From Phoronis australis (Eukaryota; Phoronida; Phoronidae): a stretch of DNA of 64,000 nt. Every line of letters begins with the position of its first letter. The first letter of the stretch is position 1. The position numbers and the translations under genes were made by a program. Shown here piece after piece: positions 1-12,500 of the stretch. The DNA is taken from the NCBI GenBank assembly GCA_002633005.1, contig NMRA01000109.1, positions 654,624-718,623 on the forward strand. The letters are read 5' to 3'. The notes below the pieces were generated by a model, which saw nothing but the letters and a program-made list of their open reading frames with translations, searched no databases and had not been told where the DNA came from.

Positions 1-344
1 TCAGACTGTGTTGTTGAGTCATTGCTTAAAGTTATGTAGGCTTTAGAAAAATGCCAAAACTTGACTAATTTCACAACATATCTCAGAAATGGTTGATCGG
101 ATTCGAATAAAATCAAAAATCAAATTCTGCATCTTTTGGATGTTCACAAAATGTTTTTTATTAGGTTAAAATCTAGTTTTATGGATATTTGGCTAAACAC
201 ACAGGCTTGGCCAGTAAGGGCATAAAAACCTGTATTTCTTACAAGAGCAGATCCCTGTTATACTCTAGTTCCTCATCTCTGTAAGTATGTCAGTTGCTGT
301 GGATAATCTGGTAGAACATGACATGCCTTAAATGGTGATTTCAG
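1..344. other. Intron upstream of the first Fat-like exon
   Basis: No coding signal. Positions about 30-180 contain a copy of a dispersed repeat (family E, key word ATCTCAGAAATGGTTGATCG) that recurs at 39.0-39.3, 42.56-42.76 and 44.68-44.9 kb. Confidence 0.6.
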
Positions 345-504
345 CCTTTATACCAAGTGCTGGTAAAAGAGTCGCAACCGGAGGGCACATTCATTCTACG
401 GGTCAAGGCCACGGACTTGGACGAGCCGACTACGCGTAACGTGCGTATTGCATACAGCATCATGGGCGACGGTGCTGAGATGTTCACCATGCACAGGGCC
501 ACAG
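345..504 (+). CDS. FAT1: Fat-like exon (first in window): cadherin repeat, N half
   Basis: The exon follows a tttcag-type acceptor and ends before gtgggt. It reads PLYQVLVKESQPEG, then VKATDLDEPTTRN. The VxExxPxGTxxxxVxATDxD pattern of a cadherin repeat start is clear, including the calcium-binding E and the DxD-like acidic cluster. It enters in phase 0 and leaves in phase 1. The upstream acceptor choice rests on frame and fit only, so a start a few codons earlier is possible. Confidence 0.88.
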
Positions 505-3500
505 GTGGGTGGAATGCGGTGCTTCCTTAAAGACACATGTTTGTGAAATCTCACCAAATTTGGACAAAAACAATGACAATATTATGTTCATTTTCCAAGG
601 GCTTCTGATATTCCAATGAATTCCTTCAATTTTGTATATAGCGCATGGTTCTAGATACTTATTATAATGGATATCGAAAACAGTAAGCCTTAATCTGCAG
701 TATCTTATGAAAAATATGAAATATGAGAAGTACACTTGACCATTGCTTTGAGTCCTCAATTTGAGAGATTTTACTTTACCGTTTACAAGAGCGAGGACTG
801 GGCAAAATTCTGATTTACAGCCTTTTTATCGAATGTCACAGCAGATTTTCAGCCAGTTCTCTGATTTGTGAACTTTTTAAAGTAAACCCTAATATACATG
901 AGTTTGACAAATTTGTGCGTAAAATGTTTTGTCGACTGTTGAGTGATTTTCATGCCAGGTATGGGGTTAACCTTCGTTGTGGTGATAAGTGTTGTCATGG
1001 TAAGTGTTGTTTTGGCAGGTATAATGACTACTGCCCGCGTCCTCGACCGTGAGGAAAAGCCGGAATATCACTTGATTATGCGAGCAGCAGACGGCGGTGG
1101 GCAGTACTGTGAGGCAGACGTCTACGTAACCCTGGAGGACATCAATGACAATGTGCCGCGATTCACCAGTCACGTGTACAATGTGAAAGTGGCGGAGAAC
1201 TCGAGTGTCAACACATTGCTCACCAGGGTGTCAGCCATCGATGACGACTTGGGTGAGTGGATTTTCCTTTGAACATAGCGACAACTGGTTTTGGTGTGTC
1301 ATTTCAATTTGAAATCCAGTATTGGCTTTAGGCAAATATTGAATTGACGTTCTGGATTGGGCAGGTATTGGAATTTGATAATAACTATTAGGAAAGAGGT
1401 CCGAGTTGAGAAAGTTACTTTTAACTTACATTTTGTTCCAACTGTCCTTCAATACTGAATGCTTTGCTTAACTCCGCAGTGCTTTTGTATCTGTTCAGTT
1501 ATTCATTGTGCAAAAGCAATCTAGGGTATATTCTTAAACAGCTTAAACATGGTGATGTAGTGATGTCCTGGCTATTGATCTATTTACACCAACCTCTAGT
1601 CTTCTTTCATTGGCAAAAATTTAATGCAAATCATTTGTCCGGCCGTCTCCAAAAAGTCAGAGCCTTGAAGAAGGGTAGGTGGCCCAAAAGGTTTACTTAT
1701 AGAAGTTTTAGATTGAGTTGGACATCCTTCCCAGTTTTAACATTGCTTCCCATATCAACTTTGTTGTAACGCTTTATATAATGTCCCGTAGGTCTAAACC
1801 GTAAGATCCGTTACCACCTGCTGGACTCCATGGGTGGTCAGTTCAAGATGGACGCCAACAGTGGTATCATTAGCCTTGGCAAGAAGCTGGACTTCGAGAC
1901 CCACAAGTACTACAACTTGACTGTCAGGGCCTCTGATAGAGTGAGTCTTTTGAACTTTTCTTTATTTGATGCCCGTGTTATAAAACTTCTGATGCCATTA
2001 ATGATTTACTTAACCGGTCCTAGATGGTCTTTCAAACGCTTTTCATCAAAAATTGTCAAACTGAAACTCTGTGTATATTTCGTGTACTTTAAAAATGGAA
2101 TTGGACTGTCAGTGATCTGTCAGCTTGTCAATCACAGCATTTATACTTTTGGTGTTTCCCCAGTATACTTCATTAAATAAAACCACATCTCATATGAGCG
2201 GCATTTTAACTAATCACAGCATTAATGCTTCTGATGATGGGGTGGACCTTAGTGTATTAATCTCAACATTTATACTTGTGATGTTTCTCCAGTACACTTC
2301 ATCAATTAAATCACGTCTTGTGATGGAGTAGAGGTTACCTTATCAAAGCTGCTGCCAACTGTTCAATCACAGTATCTGATCTGGTGCCATTACTGCCATT
2401 TTCAGGGTGCCCCTCAACAGACTTCAACAGCCAATGTCATCGTCCGTGTGTTGGACGTCAATGACAACACCCCCGAGTTTGAACGCAACAAGTACAAGAC
2501 AAGAATGCGTGAGAATGTGAGGCCTGTGGCTGACATAATACAAGTGATGGCTACTAGCCGGGATTCTGGCGTGAATGCTGAGATCACATACTCCATTGTT
2601 GGCGGCAATGATCACAGCAAGTTTAAGATAGACCGACGGACAGGTTTGTGAAAGTTCTTCTCATGTTTGCTGATTAAAGAGAAAATTGTCGGCCATTTTG
2701 TGAAGGGAAATTGTGTTAAGCTTTCTATGTAACCGCTAAGTGTGGTTTGGTGGAATAATAGTTACATGTAGTTGCATTAACTTGAGTAAAACTATTAATT
2801 ACCTTAATTGGCAATTAGTTTCAAAGATTTAAATGATTTAAGGTTTGCTATTGATATTTTTAGTTTGCGCAGCCAACGAACTTTGATGGCTATTGCCCCA
2901 ATGTAGTAGTTTCTTGTAACTATATTTGCAGGTCACATTCAACTTATCTCCCCTGTGGACTACGATCAAGGTGAACGGGAATTCTTCCTCACTGTACAGG
3001 CCAACACACCCTCGCTTAGCAACACCACGATAGTCGAGATACAGGTGCTGGACTCCAATGACAACCCACCTGTATTTGCTAAACCGATCTATGAGAAGAT
3101 TGTGGTCCTCGAGGATGCCGTACCTGGGGATACAGTCTTACAGGTATGTTGATGTGAAAAGGGTCGCTGATTGTTTTGAAATACATGTTGAATGTCCAAA
3201 ATAGAACCAGAGATGTCAGCACTGAATTATGAGTGCATTTCAGATTATAAAGATATTTGGACAAAACGATGTGTGTGAAGGTAGCAGCTTTCGGTATTTA
3301 GTATGGGCTTTAGAGTCACTTTCATAACTCCTTGTCCTAGTTCGGTAAATTTCTTCAGCATTGGACAAAAGTAATTATGGACACTTTTTGTTTTTTCAAG
3401 GACTTGATACATTGCTGCAATTGCCCATTTTACCAAATGTTGATTGCTGTTAGCAATGCTTACAATGTTATAGAAAATCATGTCATCTTTTTTTGACGAA

Positions 3501-6500
3501 GTAATCTTTCAGTTTCCTACCGAATTGTGTCCAAAATTTATCTTCTTCACGAATACTGCTTCTAAAAGGTTTTCTTTGTAACCCATCAGCTTCAAGCCAG
3601 TGATCGGGACAGTCCAGCCAATTCCAAAATTACATACAGCATCACCGACGGCGATGACCTGGGTCAATTTGACATCGACTCAGACAATGGTTACATTACT
3701 GTAGCCAAACCACTGGACAGAGAAACTGTAAGTAAATTTATTGCATACTAACTAATCTAGACTTTCTAAAATGTTTGATAATTTTATATGTTTAGTGGCT
3801 TGTAATGCTTATGTTGTCACGCGCATATATGTACATGTTCACGTGCACATACATATGTACGTACACGTACATCTATGTATGTATATGTACATATGTATAT
3901 GTGCATTATGCTTTCATTTATGTGCACTGTCTCGTGGATTTTGTTTTCACTGTTACTCGGTGGCGTTAGAATTTTTTGATAAAAGTCGACAGACCATTTT
4001 CTCAGGTTCTCAAATGGACAGTAAATGAATCTGAATTGATCACTGAGGTAAAATAGAAATAACACTCTTGTTTTTTCTTGGGTAGTTCTGGTGCAGCAGT
4101 CAATGCTCATCTTCTTATTTTGTTGCAGTTCTCGTCTTGAGATGCCACTTTAGCAGATTGGAGGGTGATATTGGAGGGTGATATTCTGACTAAAAAGTTA
4201 GAGTACTCTGACAATGATTTACTAGGAAATGTATATTTAAATAATTTAAAATTTGTTAATTGAAATTAATGCAATTGATGTGTGCTTGTTTTTTGTTTTT
4301 ATGTGTTTTGTTTTTGTTTAGGTACCCAACTACAGTCTAGTGGTCACAGCTGTTGATAGCGGCATGGTACCACAGTCAGGCTCTGTCAGTGTACTTATCG
4401 AAGTACAAGATGCCAATGACAATGCACCCTGGTTTGACCAGGCAAACTACTCCGCTGTTGTGCAGGTATGTTGTTGAAACTTTTTGCAGGCAGTGGGAAT
4501 GATTTTGTGGCTGTCTTGGCTGCCATCAGAATGGCTCACAGTTTCAAATGTGACTTCATTTCTGCTTGTTGAACATATTTTGAGAAATTAGATTTAAAGT
4601 TTAATATTTTGGTGTGACCTTTTGTTTTTAACAGGATTCATAAACTTGTAGATTTTTTATTTCAAAGTTGAATATTTTAAAATGGAATTTAGAACCCTTT
4701 TGTTTGCTTAATTAAAAAGTCCCAAAATTCGTCCATTTAACTACAAAAATTCCCTATGCCAATGATAACGATTGGACCTCGTTTCCCTTCTATTAACATT
4801 GAGACATTTCAGTTTGCTATTCCCAAGTGATTTTCCCCGAGTTGAACTTCTAATTCTTTTAAGCTAACTCATTTGCATTCCATTCTGCTGACATTAGACT
4901 AGACTGAGGCTGATTTAGGTGTTCTCTGTGTTAACAACTTGTTTTACCTGGCGGTTACAGGTGAATGAACACGGTCTCTCTCGCGGCCAGGTTTACACGC
5001 AGCAGAGCTATATAGTACGTTGTACTGTAGATGGTTTGTTGCAGTGATGCATCGTGTCACCCGCATGTTGTGAACTTTTACATTCACCCCTCACCTCACA
5101 TCATTTACTGACCTTTGGCCTCCACTGAGTTCAGGGGTCATGCCCTACATGTTGTCTGTTGTGGAAAACAGTTTTGGGTTCTTTGTTGTGCAGTTGTCTT
5201 TGTCTTGTTAGTTTTTGTGATTTGTACAAATTTTTAGTTTTGTGTATCGTCTTTTGGCACATAATATCTTATAATTTAAAATTACACTGTTTTTGTTATA
5301 GTTTGGTCTGCATGCAAAGGTACTAGTTTTTAAATTAATAGGATCATGCTGTTAATTAACTTAGCATGGTTGTTGCATGCTATTCAGGTTGCTATAGTGA
5401 TGGCACTCACATACTGAGTGAAAGTCGAGCATTAATTCACGCTTCTTGTACAGAGCACGATATAGGCACTTTTAGATTAGAAGAAGACACAGAAACACTA
5501 GTGCAACCTAGTGTTGTTTTCTGATTTTAACATTACACCAATACACAGCCAATTAATGTTAGCGAGATCAGCACCTTTCACACACTGTGTTCCATGATAC
5601 AGTTGTAATTGATATGAGATTACTGTTGTGGAGTAGGTTCTATCAATACAAGCATTTTTGTGCACCACATATTTATATGTGGGTGCATTATGCCGTCAAC
5701 CGTGTACGGCATCCGCTGCTGTATCTCCAAAACCACTTAATGGATGTTCGTGATATTTTGCGGACGTGTTCCTATCATGGATTAGATGTCGAGCAAATTT
5801 TTGGACAGATCCATCTACCAGTGTACCCCCAGTGACAAGTTTAATTTTTTTGCCCCTGTGTTTTTTGGAGTTCCATTTTATGTAATTTGACAGTATTTCT
5901 TAAGGAGACTACAATGGTGTCTCATTTTAGGATGGATTCAACATATTGGGAAGAGGATGGCTGTCAATGATTTGCGGACACCTCCAACTGCTGTAGCATC
6001 TCCTAGCGGCAGTTTTATTTTTTCTCGTCCGTGGCTGTATCTCCTAAACCTCTTGTAGGATCTTAAATAAAAAAACGTTTGTGTTGCAGTTGTGGGTGCA
6101 TTTCAATGCTTGGCATTGCACTTGGTTTACTTTGCGTTCGCCTGGATATCTACCAGTTTTCTTGATGGATGTTCTTGTTACTATTATTTAGCAACAGCAC
6201 CAGCCTTGCTTTAGATGGATTTGATCGATATTGCGCCCCCTAGTGGCCTTTGTATTGTTTTTTGTGTCCTTTGCCGTCTGCCTCCCCAACCAAGAAAAAC
6301 CATGATGAAAGGTGGGAGTTTTTTCCTATTGAGGAGAGCATTTCAGAATTGCTTTTGCACCCCCTGGAGACGATTACTAAATTAACTAGTATTCCTCTAT
6401 CGGTGGGAATGTTAGAAATAATGATCATTTCTAATATCTGCACTGTATGCGATACACACGGTGGGCGCATATCAATGCTTTGTGTTGCTCTTGTTCATAC

Positions 6501-9500
6501 ATACGCATGGTAATTGCCATGAGTCATGGGCTGATTTAGTTTAGAAGTTACTTTTTTATGTCCCTTGGAACAGTTTTTCATGAGTTTTGCTGGCATGTTT
6601 CCATAATAGCATACTGTGAAGTGTTAACGATGTCTGTGCAGTCTAGCTGATGGAAAATAGTGTCGTTGTGAACTTTTATGATGTGTCTAGCTGTTGTATT
6701 TGTCAAATGATTTTCTTGCAATGCACTTTGCTTCTTCAATAACTGTCATTCAAGTTGCTGCATTAGGACATAGTCTTCATGCAAGTATAGTGCACCGTTA
6801 TGTACTAGTTGACTACATACTCTCTCAATATATTCATGTCTTGTGCTGTGAAGTTGTTGGTTACTGCCATAGTGGACTGCTTGTGTTGTCATAGTTGCTG
6901 CGTTTCTTTACTGTATGGATGGGAAATGACATCGTTACAGTGATTTAATGTTAGTCATTTTAAATTTATTTCCAGGAAAATCTGCCTGTTGAGCTGCAGC
7001 TGCTGCAGGTCAAGGTCACTGATGCCGACCTTGGCTCTAATGGCCCACCATTCCAGTTTGACATCATTGGCGGAAATGACCACAACGAATTCCGCATCGA
7101 CTCTTCAGGCAACCTGTCAACTGTGTATCGGTTTGACCGGCGGCTCAAGGACACGTATAGTCTGGTTGTCCGTGTGTATGACAATGGCTCTCCTCCTCTG
7201 TATAATGAAACTACCATCACAGTCAATGTAGTTGAGGAGAGTGCCTTCCCTCCACAAGTTACTCCACTCTCGCTGTCTGTCAATGCCTACCTGAAAGTGT
7301 TCCCCGGTGGCGTTATAGGGCGTGTGCGGGCCACCGATCGGGACCCTTACGATAAACTCACCTATGCATTAGTGTCAAACAATGCCAATCTGTTCGTTAT
7401 CGATGCTAGTAATGGAACCATCAAGGCAGAGAGCTTGGATAGTGGACTATATACCTTGAATGTTAGTGTGACGGACGGCCGTAATACAGTATACACAGAT
7501 GTGTCCTTAGAGGTTCATGCCATCTCTGAAGATATCCTCAACAATGCGGTCACTGTTAGACTTGCCAAGGTGACTCCTGAAGCATTTGTTAATGAACTCC
7601 GAGATGAGTTCATCCGCACAATTCATGACAACTTCCGTTCGCGACTAGTGCACATCCTGAGCGTACAGCAGGCACGTGATACAAGTCGTCGCAAACGCAG
7701 GTCTGAAACACGTGATAGTATTGATGTTCTTGTTGCTGTTGTCAAGCACAATGGCGTTCTGTACAGGAGTCGCCAGCTCCGACGTCGTCTAGAAACAGCA
7801 TTAGGTACCGCTAGTGCATTTGACGTGGTCAAGGTGTTCCACGATGCGTGCACTAAGGACTTCCTGTGTGGTGAGCGGGAGGTGTGTAAGACATTCTACG
7901 AGTTGAACAAAGATGAGATGATTAACATTGAGACGGACCAAGGCAACTTTGTGTCCTTCAGATATGCCATGGTGCCCAAGTGTGTGTGTAGAGGTAAGAC
8001 TATTTTACAACGTACGTCAGTTTAATGTGTCACGAGTGAGGAACCAGTCAGTATTATTCAATGATCCTTTGGTGCCGTTGACCTTATGAGGAAACATATG
8101 CACATTGGATTGTGGGAAACCTAGTCATCATAGCAAAATGTAATGTCCCATCAACAGGTGGTGCTACTGGCAAGACTGGTATCCCATAAATCTCCTCATG
8201 TGCATGCATCAGTTTTTGTCCTGACTCTTTAATCGCTTTGCTTCTGTTCTGTAGTTGTCCATGAATGTCTTCATTGTAGCTTTCCCTCATGAACAGATCT
8301 TGTTGGTCTCACAGTGAACTGATGACAGTCAGAATGCACTTTTTTCAATTACAGTTCAATGTTCGAATAATATTTTGCTTTAAGTATTTATTTATTGAAT
8401 ATAATTCGAAAGCGTGATCTGCTCAGCCAGTAACAGCTTCTCAACATGACATTCTGATAAAATAATATCTAAATTGGATTGGCCTGTGTGTGTAGTATTT
8501 CTGAATGTTAGATTCACTGTCTTCTATTTGTTGAAAACTCCATACTTCAAAATCAAATACGTCAATATGCTGGCTCAAACTTAAATTTATTAACAAATAT
8601 CTCCACAGGTGATAAGTGCATAGGTGTGATCTCCGAGGACCCATGCCAGCCCAACCCGTGCCCTGCCCATGAGGTGTGTCGGCCACGCGAGGACATGAGT
8701 TACGTGTGCACGTGTCCTGATGGGAGAACAGGAGACAAGTGTCAGCTGGAGGAACCAGACACAAACTGTGTAGACGGGAAGTGTGTCAAAGGTCAGTGTT
8801 AGAAATGTATTGAGTTGACAATGAACAATCTTACCATCCTGAGTTAGGGACTTTCACATGTTGTGCTTTATGTATTGATCTCCTTAATGCTGACGGGTTG
8901 TTTTTGGAATGAGAAGCTATAAAAATTGGGATGGTGAGATTGAAATGAAGATTTGTTTATTAATAATTGTGATCATCTATTATATTCTAAACCCAGAAGT
9001 CAGTTCAATGTAAAGAAATACACTCGTTGTATTATAATTAATGTCTTAAGGTGATATCAATTGTTTCTTGGAAGACTCAAATGTTTGATTTAGACCATTT
9101 ATGTACTACTTAAAAGTAGTTTGTGGGCTAGGAAAGATGCGACAGTTTGTTGTTGTTTTGAGACAAGCCCAATCTTTAGCAGTAACAAACTGACTGTTCT
9201 TTGCGAACACAGAAGTAATCTTGTTTGAGCAAGCAACAGTTCACAACTCTAAGTTTTCTTAATTTTTGTAACTGTTCATAGATCTGTGCAGCTTTAAGTC
9301 TTCTCTGATTAGCACTTAATTTGCCCTATGTATGCAATGTTTGGTTATTCAAAGTCTTTTATTCGCTTATTTCATTCTTTATTTTTGATCCTGCAGAGAA
9401 ACGTCCAATGACATTTACGGGAGACAGCTACGTCCGATGGCGATTGGTGCAAGGGATAGAGCGTCAGCTCAGATTGAAGATGAGGCTGCGCACCCTGCAG

Positions 9501-12500
9501 GAGAGTGGTGTTATCATGTACGCCTCAGGATTGACGGATTATAGTATACTGGAGGTATGTATTTACTGTCATTGAGGTGTTTTTGAGAGAGAATCAGCTT
9601 ACATAATTCAACAAAACATTAGTTGTGTTAATTGAAAATTGTTCATTAATTAATACATGTAAATTAAGTAAAATGATTGGAGCCTTCAATATCGTATTTA
9701 CGTTATTTACAAGTAGGCCTACACATATTTTGTTGATGTTTTGTCGTCTGCTACAAGTGTGACTGTAAACTAAAGTGGTGTGTCGTTGATGTTCAAATTA
9801 CATGGCACTGTTGCACATTCATTGTATCACACGTATGCAGTGTTATTGTTAGCAATTAAAACTCAAAGAATACTTAATTTGCAAAATAGGCGAGGGTAAA
9901 TTTCATTTCCGTGTTGTCAACAATTCGAAAAATATGTAGTGAGAATCTGTGGTCTTTTAGAATAGCATTTCTTCTTCAGCTGTACATTTTTCTCTTGCGA
10001 CAGATCTACGACGGTCAAATACGCTACCGCTTCGACTGCGGCAGTGGTCCTGCCTACGTGCTGATCAGCAAGAAAGTCAATGATGGTTTCTGGCATGATG
10101 TGGAGGTTGAGCGACAGGGCAAGCATGCTAAGGTGACCTTGGACAGCCTTTATATAGACCAGGGGGAGGCCCTGGGTACCAAAGGCGTGGTTGACCTATC
10201 CAGTAAAGATGTGTACTTTGGTGCAGAGCACAATGGCTTCACACCACGTAACCAGTTCAAGGGTTGTATGCGTGGTATAACGCTCAACGGGGAACTGTTG
10301 CCTTACGATGGTGCCAACAGTGTTGCTCTTGACCAGACTTTCAAGAATGTTGAGTTCGCATGTCGTGACTCATACATGCCTGGTAAGGAGTTGCTTTGTT
10401 TTTTCTCACTTTTCCGATTGATTTTAATGTATTATGAACATTTAAAAGGATACTAAACCGTGTTAAGTGATTTCAACTAATCCTTGTTCTGTCCCCTGCT
10501 AATTTGCCATTACCTCTCACTTGAGTGATAAAAGTAAAAACTTACTCACAGTGTCACAGATTGGTTATTGTGGTTCTTGGTGGGTGGTTTCACAGTTGTG
10601 TAACTCCCATAAAGGGTAAATAATGACTTTCTCGGGAGTTTTCAAATGTCTACAGCACAAGCCCAGCACAGGCACACCAGTTACTCCCAAGGGTGTGACT
10701 TGAGTGAAGACTAACTCGCTGGATTCTTGCATTACTGAGCATTTTTTGGATTTAGTGTACTGTGTAATCTGCATCAATGCCTGCTAAGTCCTCATAGGTG
10801 TCAATCCTCTCATTGCATATTGTTACAGGAGTCTGCACCAGCAACCCTTGTCAGAACCACGGCAAGTGTATACCAGAGGGGCCCACCAGACGGCGCTGCG
10901 AGTGTCCCCCTCGCTTCGTCGGTACCAACTGCGAGTACGACAGGAACCCGTGTGCTTCCAACCCTTGCCTAAACGGTGGTCAGTGTCAGAACCTGCAGAA
11001 TAACTACAAGTGTGTGTGTAAAGGGCGTTTCCACGGCAAGCGCTGTGACTATGGCATGTACTGCGAGCCCAACCCTTGTCTGAATGGTGGCGTGTGTGAG
11101 GAGGGGTCCAACGGAGCACTCTGCACCTGCAAAGGCTTCACAGGTAATACAAACTCATTTTATTGGTTAGACTTAGTGTTGAGGAAGTTGGCTGGTTTCG
11201 TGTTGGTTTTTGCTAAGTCGTTAAGCGACATTCCAAAATGTGAACTCCACTGGTAGTGTCTTTTATGGCAAATAGAGCTGCAGGTTTTGGAAGTTTTTGA
11301 ATATGTTTTCGATGGATTTTTAACTTTTCAGTACCTTTGAAAAACTTAAAAACTCACCACAAATTCACTTGGCAGATGCCCAAATATATCCAAAAACAAC
11401 AAGTCCATGTTGCTAGTGTACAGTGTATGTACGCTATGCCATTACTCAAGTCATGGGCAACTTGATAACAGGCACATGTTGTACACTATTATTACAATGA
11501 AAATTACGGCACCACTTAGCTGGTGTTTACACATCTAAGAAAATCTGATGAATTTTTAATAAAAAGTATGATGAGTCAGATAGACAAGTTCCAATATTCA
11601 CTTGGCGTAGCAGCCTAAAAGTATTTGTGGAAACTTTGAAATTCTTAGATTCATCAGATTGAAAAAATCTAATTCAAATTACAGACACCTGGTGGACAGA
11701 GACACCTGGTGGCTGCTTAAAGTATTGCTTACATGTGTCTGGTAACTGACAATTTCCTGATAACTGGCATGAGTTGTGATGTCTCATGAAATTTTTCTGC
11801 ACCCACAAAAACTTTTGTGGTCGCATATAGTCGGCATCCCGTCTGTTTGTTCGTCCATCTGTCTGTCTGTCAGTCAGTCTATCGTTATCATTTCTTGTCT
11901 GTCAGTAGTCTCAAAAACCACTTCGCGGATCATGATGAAATTTGGTATAGAAGTATTTGGCGGGGATGCACCAGCACCAGTCGATTTTTGGACGGATTTG
12001 GCTACCATGGTAACCCATGTTGAGTGTTATAGTTTTTGACAAGCCATTCCTTGTGCATCGATTACCTCAAAAACTTGCTTGGTGAATCACGATGAAATTC
12101 AATACACAGGTATATGGCAAGAATGCGCCGGCACCAGTCGATTTTTGGACGGATTCAACTACTGTGGCAACCCTTGTTTTGCGACTGCTCAAGTTATTCC
12201 TTGTCCGCCAATTATTTTGAACCCGCATAACGGATCATGATGACATTTTGCGTAGAGATAGATGGCGAGGATGTGCCGGCACCAGTTGATTTTCGAACTG
12301 ATTTGGCTGCCGTAGCACCCCCTGTTGGCCATTTTAGTGTTCGACAAGACAGGTTGATTATCTCAAAAACCGCTTGACACAACTAGATGAAATTTGGCAC
12401 ACGGATATATGGCAGGGATGGATGCGCTGACAGCAGTCGATTTTCACTTTTATTCGACCACCTTCTTGGTCGCTTTAGTTTTCGACAACATTCGACAAGC

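Noticed and set aside
943-1018. ATG at 943 as a protein start
   Set aside because: The frame continues from the previous exon, and a proper acceptor lies at 1017-1018. The ATG is intronic read-through.
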